A DNA stretch of 64,000 nt from an uncultured Chlorobiaceae bacterium (lineage in GTDB: Bacteria > Bacteroidota > Chlorobiia > Chlorobiales > Chlorobiaceae): assembly GCA_903994635.1 (NCBI GenBank), contig CAJEXQ010000005.1, forward strand, positions 1 through 64,000. Direction: 5' to 3'. This document shows, piece after piece, positions 49,051-58,763 of the stretch (position 1 is the first letter of the stretch; the number at the start of each line of letters is the position of its first letter). The position numbers and the translations under genes are program-made. The notes under the pieces are model-generated. The model did no database searches. It was not told where the DNA came from and saw only the letters and a list, made by a program, of their open reading frames with translations.

Positions 49051-50469
49051 ATGGCTGTTGAGAAAAAAGTACTACTCATTTTTATTCAAGCTGATAGCGG
49101 TGTTGATGGTGCAGCTTCCCTGGAAGATGCCTCAGCCAAACGGAGCCTCTTCAGCTCCTTGAAAGATAGCGCCCTGAGCAACATTATTCGGCGGGCACAG
49201 TTCGCTATTCCACCGCTGGCGCTGATGATTCTCAGCTCCCAGAAGGTTCCTGGAGTGAGCCAGACCTTCTGCGACCTGCGTTTTGAGAAGCTGCCGCTCG
49301 ACCAGCATTGGGACATGGCTGGTATCAGCGTGCAGACTGGCGCCGTCAGGCCAGCCTTTGAGCTTGCCCGGGCGCTTCGCTCCAGAGGCATCAAGGTGGT
49401 GCTCGGTGGCCCTTACGTCTCCATCTTCCCCGACCAGTGCCGCGACCATGCCGATGCGCTCGTCATTGGCGAGGCCGACGATATCTGGCGCGATGTTCAG
49501 GAGGATCTGCTTGCTGGTGCCCTCAAGCCGGAGTACCGGGTTGCCACCTTTCCCGACCTCTCGATTGAGCGTGTTGTTGGGAAGAGTGCGCTCGACATCA
49601 AGAGCTACTTCACCACCAACGTGGTGCAGACCACCCGTGGCTGCCCCTTCAGTTGCGACTTCTGCAACGTCCACGTCATGAATGGCCACCGTCTGCGCCA
49701 CCGAACCATTCCCGCCGTTCTCAGGGAGGTTGAAACCTTTCTGAAAGAGGACAAACGGATTTTCTTCTTTCTCGACGACACCATCAACGCCGACGAAGAG
49801 TATGCCGAACAGCTCTTTCGCCAACTGGAGCCCTTCAACATCAAATGGGTAGGTCAGGCCACCACCGCACTTGGCGAAAAGCCCCGACTGCTCGATGCCT
49901 TTGCCCGCTCCGGTTGCGGCGCCCTCCTGATCGGCATTGAGAGCCTCACCGATGGCAGCAACCATGCCCACAAGAAGTTCCACAACCCTGCTGCACGTCA
50001 GGTTGAGTGCATCAAGCATATCCGTCAGGCAGGGATATGCGTGTACGGCAGCTTCATCTACGGTCTCGACGAAGATACCCTTGAACTCCCCGCCCAACTC
50101 GAAGCCTTCATCGAAGAGACCGGCGTTGATGTCCCCGGCATCAACCTCCTGCGCCCCATTCCCGGCACCGGTGTCTTCAACCGGCTGGCACTCGAAGGAC
50201 GACTGCTTCACTCGCCGGATGATCATGATGCCTTCAAGTTTTCATGGGGGCAGGAGATGCTCTACAAGCCTCTGCGCATTCCGCTGCAGGAGTTCATTCC
50301 GAGTTATACCGCGCTCACCAGCCGGGTGTTTACGGTGCAGAATGCTGTGAAGCGGGCGATGCGTGCGCCCCGGCTGCGGTCGGCGGTGTTGATGTTTAAT
50401 CTGCTCTATGTGCACATGTACGGAATGGCGCGGAAGGATTTGATGCGGCAGTTGCGGGAGATGGGGTGA
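49051..50469 (+). CDS. B12-binding-domain radical SAM protein, copy 1
   Basis: 472 residues. The N-terminal cobalamin-binding-like Rossmann domain (ISVQTGAVRPAFELARALRSRGIKVVLGGPYVS, residues 90-125) is followed by a radical SAM core with the cluster motif C198-PFS-C202-DF-C205 and a helical C-terminal domain. Members of this superfamily methylate or rearrange inert carbons, for example in hopanoid or bacteriochlorophyll synthesis; the substrate here is not identifiable. A near-identical paralogue lies at 60263-61687. Confidence 0.88.
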   Translation: MAVEKKVLLIFIQADSGVDGAASLEDASAKRSLFSSLKDSALSNIIRRAQFAIPPLALMILSSQKVPGVSQTFCDLRFEKLPLDQHWDMAGISVQTGAVRPAFELARALRSRGIKVVLGGPYVSIFPDQCRDHADALVIGEADDIWRDVQEDLLAGALKPEYRVATFPDLSIERVVGKSALDIKSYFTTNVVQTTRGCPFSCDFCNVHVMNGHRLRHRTIPAVLREVETFLKEDKRIFFFLDDTINADEEYAEQLFRQLEPFNIKWVGQATTALGEKPRLLDAFARSGCGALLIGIESLTDGSNHAHKKFHNPAARQVECIKHIRQAGICVYGSFIYGLDEDTLELPAQLEAFIEETGVDVPGINLLRPIPGTGVFNRLALEGRLLHSPDDHDAFKFSWGQEMLYKPLRIPLQEFIPSYTALTSRVFTVQNAVKRAMRAPRLRSAVLMFNLLYVHMYGMARKDLMRQLREMG

Positions 50470-50510
50470 GCGCGAATAGTTGAATCGCTACACGATATAT
50501 TGCTTGAATA

Positions 50511-50681
50511 TTATATTAATATGTGTTGCGGGTAAATAGAATCCCTTGGCGTGCGTTGTGATCCATTTTCTGAACCGGTTCCGATATGTGCGACAAGTTT
50601 GACAAGATGATCATTGAGCCTGGTGAGTTTTTCAAGCAGGAAATGCTCGTCAAACAGGTCTAATGGATTGATGTTTTTCAT
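50511..50681 (-). pseudogene. Possible N-terminal scrap of an IS5-like transposase
   Basis: A 56-codon frame begins MKNINPLDLFDEHFLLEKL then TRLNDHLVKL, which resembles the opening of IS5/IS1182-type transposases (leader helix and GDPL-like motif), and then stops with no catalytic DDE part. It sits right after the left duplication copy, at the left edge of the accessory island. The assignment is by eye and weak. Confidence 0.3.
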
Positions 50682-50789
50682 AGTGAATGGTTTAAGACAA
50701 CGATTCCGTTAACACATGAAATGTTAACCTTTTGTCATGATGCTAACTTACTTTCTTTATAAAGATATGCCATTCAGGAATAAATAGAG

Positions 50790-53700
50790 ATGCTCGAAAC
50801 AAAGAGAAAAATACGTCAGTTATATCAGTTCCTGAAGGAAGCTAACCAGCTTCAGTTTCGTCCTATTCGAACATTCTTTGAGCAACCAAGGATTGTCAGA
50901 CTCTCTGACATACCGAACCATCCCGATATTCAGATTTTTCGTCCGGTATGCAACGATGACACTCTGGAGGTTCTGGACACACTCATACGTGTAAAACGAC
51001 CAAAGTTAACTAAATGTCCAACCCCACCAGGTTCAATTGAGTCGTGGTTAATGCCGAACTGGGGTGATCCTGACAAAGAGGTAGTGGTTGCTAAAAGTCT
51101 CAACACGTCAAATGCTGAAGGTGAGAGCAGTACTATTTTTTTTAAAGATGATAAGCTGCGAGTTGAAGATTATAATCAGTGGTTGATAAAGCGCAAAGAT
51201 TGGGTTGATCCTGAACTTTCAGCTCGTCGTGCGATGCAGGTTTTTGAGGCATTCTACGAAATGTACTCAGCCCTTGAGAAAGATGGTGAAGAGCTTGAAC
51301 TACTTGTCGCTGATGGTATTATTATATTGCAAACAATATCAGATATCGATGGGCCGGTGACGGTGCATCATCCGGTTCTACTTAAGCGAGTGGAGCTTAA
51401 ATTCGATGCAAATATTCCAGAATTTACTATTCACGAAACAGACAGGGAACCTGAACTATACAGCAGTCTTTTCGTTGACTTGCAGGAAATAGCCCCAGAT
51501 GCCATCCGCACCCGAAAAAATGAACTTGATGCTTCAGGCTACCACCCCCTCGGATGGGGAGATACCGAAGCCTTTCTTCACGCCTTTATCCAGACAGTCT
51601 CTCCGCTCAAAGGCGAGTATCTTGACGCACCACCCGGCGACGGTGCCACCACTACTCCGAGACTCTATCGTGATATGATGATTATCATGAGAAAAAGGGT
51701 CGTCGGACTCGCCAATGCAATTGATGCCATTATTGATGATATTGATCAAAAAGATGTCTTTCCTCCATCTCTACAGCAAATAACTGGCACAACAGGACAA
51801 TGGAATGGCGAAGGCCTGGCTGTAGGTTTAGACAACGGTAAAGTTGATGCTGCTGGTGAACATCATTTCAGTGATGACGATATTCTTCTTGCAAAAGAAG
51901 CAAATAACGAGCAGATGCAAATCATCCGCCGCCTTGAACATAGCGGTTCAGTAATTGTTCAGGGTCCCCCAGGTACTGGCAAGACTCATACGATAGGGAA
52001 TCTTATAGGGCACCTCCTTGCTCAAGGGAAATCCATTCTGGTCACAGCACAGACTGCAAAAGCTTTACGCGTTTTACGTGATAAGGTACCGGAGGTTTTA
52101 CAACCCTTGGCAGTTTCGGTTCTTGGAAGCGACCAAAGTGCCCGGCGTCAACTTGAGTCTTCAATAGGTTCTATCACCGAACGATTAACCAGTGATACTG
52201 CCCAGAGTCTTCTTCAAAAAGCAGACGCACTCGAAGCAGAGCGCAAGATATTGCTGAACAAAATGAAGCAACTTTCCAGCACGCTTCGTCATGCGCTTGA
52301 AAACGAGTACCGTGATATTATTGTTGATGAGCAGAAATATACCCCTTCCGAGGCCGCAAGATTTGATTTTACCAATCGCGGAGCCCATCGATGGATTCCT
52401 GCGCCGATAAAACTGGGCGCCAGTCTAAATATGTCAGAGCATGAGCTGAATCGCCTCTACTCTCTTGGAACCTTTTATACTGCGGATGAAGAGAGGGATG
52501 CGTTACTACCCCTCCCAGAACTTACGGCTCTTCCCTCTGTGCTACAGTTCCAAGTTTTGGCGTCGGAGTATAAGAACCTTACGACAACAGATTTAACTTT
52601 TGGCTCAAATCACTGGGAAACAGCAAACGGCAGTAGCGAGGATTTAGAAAAGATAATTCATGAATTAACAACCGAGTTTTCTGATGACCTCCGCCATCAG
52701 GCATGGCGACCCTACGCCATTGTCGCAGGTATACATGGTGGCACTGAAAAGGAGATGTGGCAAAGACTCATTACTACTATTGAAGCAGCTGCAGAAGCTC
52801 ATTCCAGACATGGATTAGTGCTCCATCACCGCCCTAAACTTTCGGAACAACTTTCTCTCGATAAGCAACGCCACATAATTATTGAGATAATTGAGCATAT
52901 AAATTGTGGAGGGAAATTGGGGCTTCTGCAACTGGCAACCCGATCAGAATGGCGCCAATGAATCAAGACGACATCAGTAACTGCTGGGCAGCCCAGCCAT
53001 ATCGATCATTTTAACGCACTCGGCCACCTTGCCGAACTCGAGGAATTACGTGCCAGTTTGGAATTACCATGGGACTCGATGATTGGTAGTCATATCCAGC
53101 AGCCTTTTAACAGCTTCAAATCTGCCCCAGAACTTTCTTGCAGAGCTCTCATTCCCGGCATACAGCGTTGCCTTGATTGGTATGCATCATTCTGGCTTCC
53201 GCTTTCAGAGAAGCTTAGGGGGGAGGGCTTAAGGCTTGACTCTCTGATGGATTCGCTTCATCCCGAAACGAGTCAGATTGCCGAATATTTGCTTATTGAA
53301 AAGATTGCATTGTCCATCCTTCCTGTGTTACTGTGGGCCGAAGTTGGCCGGCGCAAATTACGAGAATGTGAATCGGCATTCACTCAAATAGCCAATCTCG
53401 CCATACAGGTAGATGCAACTTCACCTGATCAGGGATGTATAGCCCGTATCATTGATGCTGTTAGAACTCGAAATTCAGAGAGTTACTCTGCGGCATTTGA
53501 ATATACCCGAAGGCTGCACGCATTGAAGCCACTGGTTTTTGAGCGTGCAGCACTGGCATCCAGACTTGCCCTTGTAGCTCCTGGATGGGCAGAGCAGATC
53601 ATCCAACGGATTTCTCCTCATCATGAAGCATTCCCACCTGGAGACATATCATTAGCATGGACATGGCGGCAGTTGCATGATGAACTTCTTGAAAGAGATA

Positions 53701-55302
53701 AGTTAGATGCTCAACAGTTACAAAATAATATCGACCAGGCAAGGGAGAGGTTGCGGCAGATTACACAGTGGTTAATCGATGCAAAAGCTTGGGGAAAGCA
53801 GCTTGAACGTCTTCAAGGCAATCCGTCGACCCGTCAGGCTCTTGTAGGTTGGATCGATACAACCAAACGCCTTATCTCAACACGCCAGATCAACAAGCGC
53901 CAGACTCTCCTTGCTGAGTCACGTAAGCTCATGAAAAAATGCGCTGATGCAGTGCCAGTATGGATTATGCCGATTTCAATTATGGCTGAGAGCTTTGATC
54001 CTCGCTCGATGCGCTTTGATGTCGTGATTATTGATGAGGCCAGCCAAGCTGGACTCAATGCGCTTATTCCGCTTTATCTTGGCAAACAGGTTATTGTTGT
54101 TGGTGACCATGAGCAAGTTACCCCTCTTGGGGTAGGTCAAGGGCAGACAAGCTTGGAAAATTTGCGAAAATCAATGCTGCAGGATATCCCGAATGCACAT
54201 CTTTTTGACAACCAGTCCTCGATTTACGATATCGGCAGGCAGTCCTTTGGTGATGCAATCCGACTCATTGAGCATTTCCGTAGTGTTCCTGAGATCATCG
54301 CTTTCAGTAATCAGCTCTCCTATGAAGGAAAAATCCGTCCGCTACGAGAATCAAATTCAACAGACATTAAACCAGCTTGTGTCGGATGTCGTGTGTCTGG
54401 TTATCGTGAAGGGAAAACAAATCAAGCTGAAGCACGCCGCATCATTGACACCATTAAGGCAATGATTCTGCATCCACGATATGCACGCAAAACTATCGGA
54501 GTAATCTCCATGCTTGGCCAAGAACAGGCATTACTGATCCAGTCTATGCTTCACAAAGAAATTTCAGGTGTCGAGATTGAAAAGCGGCGGATCCAAGCCG
54601 GTATTTCAGGCGAGTTTCAAGGCGATGAACGCGACATTATATTTCTTTCAATGGTCGACAGCCCAGGAGCTGAAGGCCCTCTTCGTGCAACAGGCGAAGG
54701 TGCCTTTGAGTATGATCAAAAAGCGTTACAATGTTGCTGCAAGCCGTGCCCGCGATCAGATGTGGGTCATGTATTCATTCGATCCAGATATTCATCTAAA
54801 AAGTAACGATATTCGGCTCAAGCTTCTCAAGCACATCCTTGACCCGTTAGCGGCACTCAGGGCTTTTAATCAGGAAGTTGGCAAGACCGAATCTCCCTTT
54901 GAGCGCGAGGTGCTTAAACGATTAACAAACGCTGGATACCATGTGAAATCGCAATGGCAGGTAGGGTATTACAGGATTGATATGGTAGTTGAGGGAGGAG
55001 GTAGGCGTCTTGCTATCGAGTGTGACGGTGATCGCTACCACCCAATAGAGAAACTGGCAGATGATATGGATCGGCAGGCTATTCTTGAGCGACTTGGGTG
55101 GCAGTTCGTCCGGATTCGGGGAAGTGCATTCTATCGCAACCAGGAATTAGCGATGCAACAGGTTTTCAAACGACTGGAGGAGTTAGAAATACCCCCAGAA
55201 TCCCATATCGATGAATCACAGGTTTCTGATATGACGCTAATCCATGAACTTGATGATATAATCAGTCACCGCCTAAATCCAGCAGAGGATGTCCAGCTTT
55301 GA
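50790..55302 (+). pseudogene. SF1 helicase with C-terminal MTES_1575-like nuclease, broken by a nonsense codon and a frameshift
   Basis: One gene of about 1500 codons in three pieces. Walker A is G392-PPGTGKT399; Walker B is D1082-E-A-S in FDVVIIDEAS; RYNVAASRARDQMW is the late SF1 motif; the last 150 residues form a Vsr/DUF559-type nuclease (REVLKRLTNAGYHVKSQWQV, LAIECDGDRYH). The same frame continues through TGA at 52959-52961 (codon 724, reading RQ-stop-IKTT where Trp TGG would fit). An A5 run at 54718-54722 has one A too many; with A4 the frame reads FEYDQKRYNVAASRA. This is a defence-type protein, probably inactive unless both lesions are sequencing errors. Confidence 0.8.
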
Positions 55303-55383
55303 CCATTATAAGCGCTTATGTGGTTGCAATTCAAAAATCCGCAGATTAGGCGGATCAGTAATTAGCGTTTAAAAGGATGCTCG

Positions 55384-55980
55384 ATGGATATTGCAAAGCT
55401 GGTCATAGAATACTTAAAGGTGCTACTGAGTGCTCCACCATTGTTCTCAGTTGTTGCGATCATATTCATCTTTATTTTCAGAGAAGACTTAAAAGCACTC
55501 ATCCTTCGAATAGCAAAAATCAAACTACCTGGTGGAACGGAGGTAAGTACGCCTCAATCCAATCAATTGGCTGTCGAAGAAAATAAGCCACCACCGGAAC
55601 TTACAGTAAATGAGCAAGTCCCTGTTGCTGGGTTGCCAGCCGATCTAACCCCCCAACAAAGAACGGCCGTTGAACAGCTCATCCGTCTACATATTGCTAC
55701 TTCTTACGTTTGGGAGTATAGGTACTTAAACTATTTTCTTGCTCGTGGAACCCAGCACGTTCTGGATTGGCTGATAGGTCAGCAATCAACGACTTACGCT
55801 CATTTTGAATCCGTCTGGATTCCTATTATTCCTTCTGCAAATGAAAGGCAAGCAATAATTACGGCCTTGCAAGCTCATCACCTAACCCAGCAGGAGGCTT
55901 TAGGCTTGATTGTTGTAACCCCGAAAGGGTGCGAATATGCGGAATGGCGAGGTCCGCTACAACCGCTAAGTAATCGTTAG
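55384..55980 (+). CDS. Membrane-anchored protein downstream of the helicase-nuclease
   Basis: 198 residues. One transmembrane segment at about residues 16-34 (PPLFSVVAIIFIFIFREDL), a low-complexity Pro/Glu/Asn linker (residues 50-85), then a helical domain (LTPQQRTAVEQLIRLHIATSYVWEYRYLNYFLARG) and a short C-terminal alpha/beta region. AAAAGGA is 7 nt before the ATG. No family is recognised. It follows the helicase gene by 80 bp on the same strand, so it may be the membrane component of the same system (inference). Confidence 0.6.
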   Translation: MDIAKLVIEYLKVLLSAPPLFSVVAIIFIFIFREDLKALILRIAKIKLPGGTEVSTPQSNQLAVEENKPPPELTVNEQVPVAGLPADLTPQQRTAVEQLIRLHIATSYVWEYRYLNYFLARGTQHVLDWLIGQQSTTYAHFESVWIPIIPSANERQAIITALQAHHLTQQEALGLIVVTPKGCEYAEWRGPLQPLSNR

Positions 55981-56287
55981 TGATAATAACTATAATTAAA
56001 TAAATCAATACCATCAATATTGAGCTGTCGGAAACGAAAACGGGGGAGTGGACGTGTACTGGTTTAAGAAGGGAGGAACAAACTCAATAGAAAATCAGAT
56101 CATCAGGGAAAAACGGGGTATGCTGTCGGTTTTGAGCGGTTGTTGGAATTCTGAGGATATAGATTTACGTTTCTAAACCTCACAGGTCGTCAGCTAAAAG
56201 TTTTGAAGTATTACTACATTATGATTATCATGGCAGAGGTGGTGTCAAAAAATAGAAGATCATCATGTTCAGCAACAGGAGATCTAT
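55981..56287. other. Spacer within the island
   Basis: AT-rich, no recognisable gene; a 43-codon frame from GTG 56050 has no features that support it. The last 20 bp contain the ribosome binding site AGGAGA of the next gene. Confidence 0.4.
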
Positions 56288-56509
56288 ATGACTACAGTAG
56301 AAAAACTTTATAAAACAGCAAGGGAGCTTCCTGAACCGGTAGTGGCTGAGATACTTGATTTTGCCGAGTTCCTGCAAAAAAAAATGGCAGGTGAGCATGT
56401 ATCAGGTAACGAGATGCTGATCGATATGGCAGGCGGTCTGGAGACATCTGCCACGTTTTCTGGCGATCCTTCAGAAATTCAGCAACGATTACGGGATGAA
56501 TGGCCGTAA
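56288..56509 (+). CDS. vapB: DUF2281/VapB-type antitoxin
   Basis: 73 residues. The N-terminal half MTTVEKLYKTARELPEPV then EILDFAEFLQKK is the DUF2281 signature, and the acidic C-terminus (IQQRLRDEWP) would wrap around the toxin. AGGAG lies 9 nt upstream. It overlaps the toxin start by 14 nt. It is the intact homologue of the frameshifted antitoxin at 10783-11009. Confidence 0.85.
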   Translation: MTTVEKLYKTARELPEPVVAEILDFAEFLQKKMAGEHVSGNEMLIDMAGGLETSATFSGDPSEIQQRLRDEWP

Positions 56510-56876
56510 CTATCTCCTTGATACCAATTTCATTTTGGGTATACTCAAGTCGAATCCTGCCGTGATTGCGGAAATATCTTCTCGATCTGTTTATACATCA
56601 GAATGCTTTTACAGCGTTATTACACGAATGGAGTTATTGGGCTATCATGGGATTACGGCTGATGAGGAGTGTTTAATCAAAGAAAAGCTTGCTCATTTTA
56701 CCTCTTGTTCATTGACCAGCGAGATTGAAGAGGCAGTTATTAATCTACGCAAAAAACGTAAAATCAAGTTACCGGATGCAATTATTGCCGCAACGGCACT
56801 TTGTTCAGACCTTAAGTTATTGTCATTGGACAGGCATCTTCTTTCTGTTGTGAATGCTGCAAGAAAAGAGCATTAA
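56496..56876 (+). CDS. vapC: VapC-type PIN-domain RNase toxin
   Basis: 126 residues, full length. The acidic residues of the PIN site are present: D9 in LLDTNFILG, E in ITRMELLGY (about 47), D in IKLPDAIIAATA (about 94) and D in LLSLDRHLL (about 113). It cleaves tRNA or rRNA when freed from the antitoxin. Complete, unlike the decayed relative at 10427-10783. Confidence 0.88.
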   Translation: MNGRNYLLDTNFILGILKSNPAVIAEISSRSVYTSECFYSVITRMELLGYHGITADEECLIKEKLAHFTSCSLTSEIEEAVINLRKKRKIKLPDAIIAATALCSDLKLLSLDRHLLSVVNAARKEH

Positions 56877-56975
56877 TCTATGGTTATTCGCAATTCTTCT
56901 GAACCAAACCATGAGCAGGTTACCAGCCTGATTTAGTTATTGAAAATCAGGGCGCACTTATAATCCAGTTTTGCT

Positions 56976-57266
56976 TCAGGAAAGCTGTTTGAATGTCATC
57001 TCCACACCGACTGCTTTCAGGACAGCTTTCACAGTTTCGTAGCGTGGATGTGCTCCCGAACGCAAAGCCTTGTACAAGCTTTTGTACCCAAGACCTGTTA
57101 TTTTTGCAATCTCAGCCATACCCTTTGCCCTTGCAACATCGCCCAAAGCCTCAAGAAATACCTCGGGGTTCGGGTCTTCCGCTGTTACCTTGAGGTATTC
57201 GACAATCACTTCATTGTTGTCGAGATAGTTGGCCGGGTCAAAATCCCGGATTGTCACGGTGCTCAT
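56976..57266 (-). CDS. HigA-like addiction-module antidote (HI1420 family), orphan
   Basis: 96 residues from ATG 57266. The helix-turn-helix lies in AKGMAEIAKITGLGYKSLYKALRSG followed by HPRYETVKAVLKAVGVEM, diagnostic of the HI1420/TIGR02684 antidote family. The partner toxin gene should lie directly upstream on this strand; only its apparent tail is left (57238-57351). Kept intact, it could still repress its own promoter or protect against related toxins. Confidence 0.85.
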   Translation of the reverse strand: MSTVTIRDFDPANYLDNNEVIVEYLKVTAEDPNPEVFLEALGDVARAKGMAEIAKITGLGYKSLYKALRSGAHPRYETVKAVLKAVGVEMTFKQLS

Positions 57267-57351
57267 AGTTCCCCTCCTTAATTTCACGGACCAGTTCTTT
57301 TGCTCGTAGAATGTCTTGCTTTGCCAGGGAACTATACTCTTTTTTTGGCAT
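57238..57351 (-). pseudogene. Remnant of the HI1419/RelE-like toxin C-terminus
   Basis: A 37-codon frame beginning ATG 57351 contains AKQDILRAKELVREIKEGNY, which looks like the C-terminal helix of the Gp49/HI1419 toxin family. It overlaps the antidote start as the full toxin gene would. No N-terminal toxin domain is found upstream, where 57360-57600 has no open coding region. Confidence 0.45.
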
Positions 57352-57749
57352 AGAATCTTCTGTAAATGCAAAGCTAAAAACTGGTTCGAAAAACAGCTAA
57401 CTATCTTTATTTAAAAGAGTTGTTTGTGTAAACGCAAAAATAGCTGTGCTGCTGTGATCTTGATCAAACGGCGACCTCAATGAGTACTTTACAGCAAGAA
57501 CTTTCATTTGAATACGCCTTTTATCGGTTCTTCCTGCCGTTGCTCGAAGTATTCGGAATCGTTCATCTGCATAGCGCTACTTATGAGTGACGATTTTTAA
57601 TGTTAAAAACGAAGTGTTTTTTTGTGAATCAAAAAAGGTTTTCTGTGTTTTCGTGTTACTTTTCCGTAAAAAAGAAACGCTCCTCTCGGAGCGTCGGACC
57701 GGAGATGCTATCTCTGGTGATGTTATGGGTGAAATATAAACATATTGCT
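57352..57749. other. Gene-free stretch between the orphan antidote and the NYN gene
   Basis: No supported gene. A frame open from 57600 reaches the NYN gene but its first 50 codons have no domain features (basic, Phe/Ser-rich) and are better read as untranslated. The sequence near 57690 (CTCCTCTCGGAGCG) forms a small hairpin. Confidence 0.35.
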
Positions 57750-58133
57750 ATGAATGAAGCAAGTAGCCAGATAGAAAAAGAGAGAGTGCAAGTATATGTT
57801 GATGGCTTTAACCTCTATTTCGGTATGCTTGAAGCAGGTTTTGATAACTGTAAATGGCTGAATTTGAAAAAGTTGTCAATAAACTTGTTGAAACCACATC
57901 AAGAACTGGCAGGTGTAAAATATTTTACCAGCAGAGTCAGCAATAACCCGGATAAGCAAAAGCGGCAGGTGACCTATCTCGAAGCCCTTGACGCAAGAAT
58001 TTTTATCAGGGTTGCTACGAATGAAAATGCAAACAAGTGCGCCTTCTCTCGTCATACCAAATCCCAAGAGTTCCGCTCATTGGCGATTTGCCGGTCAATC
58101 TCCTCTTTTGACCGCAAGCCTGCTGGCTTATAA
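57750..58133 (+). pseudogene. Truncated NYN-domain (DUF88/LabA-like) nuclease
   Basis: From ATG 57750 the protein begins with the NYN strand VQVYVDGFNLYFGMLEAGF, carrying the first catalytic Asp, then GVKYFTSRVSNNPDKQKRQVTYLEALDA. After about 57993 the match ends and 45 unrelated codons follow; the later ISGDSD-type acidic motif is missing. NYN proteins are PIN-like RNases, so this one has lost part of its active site. The breakpoint coincides with a small minus-strand frame, suggesting insertion of foreign sequence. Confidence 0.6.
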
Positions 58134-58249
58134 TTCATAATCCAGTGTGCAGCGCCGGGATTTTGCTTGCGTGATTGTGTCTGTATGAGATGTTGATACT
58201 CAGATCGGTGTACATAACCATCAAAAACCTGTTTGCCAAAGTTGTTCAT
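58052..58249 (-). CDS. Small protein or gene remnant of unknown type
   Basis: 65 codons from ATG 58249; the end reads KPAGLRSKEEIDRQIANERNSWD, an amphipathic acidic helix of the sort found at the C-terminus of small antitoxins. There is no recognisable N-terminal domain. It overlaps the truncated NYN tail and probably belongs to the DNA that disrupted it. Confidence 0.25.
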   Translation of the reverse strand: MNNFGKQVFDGYVHRSEYQHLIQTQSRKQNPGAAHWIMNYKPAGLRSKEEIDRQIANERNSWDLV

Positions 58250-58346
58250 GTTGAGAATTAAAGTCGACGTACAGTTTAATCTCAGCACTGATGAATAGAC
58301 GTGAACAGGAGCTGTTATTTTTTTCGATTTGTCGTATATTGACACT

Positions 58347-58763
58347 ATGAAAAAGAAGCGGAACACACTTCTGGCGAGAATAAGAATGCGTGTCAGACGT
58401 AAACGTTGGAATGTCATTTTACGTTCTGATTTTCAGGATCTGGGTGATTATGATCAGGTTGGTCGTTGTTTGCTTGTTCTGGTAAGAGAGGGTACTCTTG
58501 TCAAAATAGGGCAGGGGATATACGTTCGCGCAGTAGTCTCTCCTTTCGATAATCGCCCGGTACTTCCAAAAAGTCTCAATACTCTTGCCGAGGAGGCTCT
58601 GAAACGGCTTGATATACCGACTGCGTCGACGAGTATGGAGCGCAGCTATAACGAGGGCAGAACAACTCAGGTTCCTGCTGGCAGAGTTATTGGTGTTTGT
58701 AAACGAGTTCGTCGGGTCATCGGGTTTGATGGCTATAGCCTGATATTTCAGCGTACCACATGA
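58347..58763 (+). CDS. AbiEi-like antitoxin (DUF6088 family)
   Basis: 138 residues from ATG 58347. A winged-helix region (LRSDFQDLGDYDQVGRCLLVLVREGTLVKIGQGIYVRA) begins the protein, as in AbiEi-type transcriptional autorepressor antitoxins, followed by a short strand-rich domain. The stop overlaps the next start by 4 nt (ATGA). The pair forms a type IV toxin-antitoxin/abortive infection module. Confidence 0.8.
   Translation: MKKKRNTLLARIRMRVRRKRWNVILRSDFQDLGDYDQVGRCLLVLVREGTLVKIGQGIYVRAVVSPFDNRPVLPKSLNTLAEEALKRLDIPTASTSMERSYNEGRTTQVPAGRVIGVCKRVRRVIGFDGYSLIFQRTT

Larger units (their letters stand above)
48474..50469 (+). repeat. Left copy of a ~2-kb direct duplication (mutS 3' end plus radical SAM gene)
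   Basis: This segment corresponds to 59803-61687. Identity starts at TGGTC within mutS, is about 95% in the mutS tail, lower (about 80%) over the first 50 codons of the radical SAM gene, and appears perfect for 529 bp (49208-49736 against 60426-60954). After both stop codons the sequences diverge immediately. The left copy has about 110 bp more between the two genes. Confidence 0.9.

Noticed and set aside
57600-57749. Upstream extension of the NYN gene to ATG 57600
   Set aside because: The added residues are basic and without domain features, while the NYN strand begins a few residues after ATG 57750.
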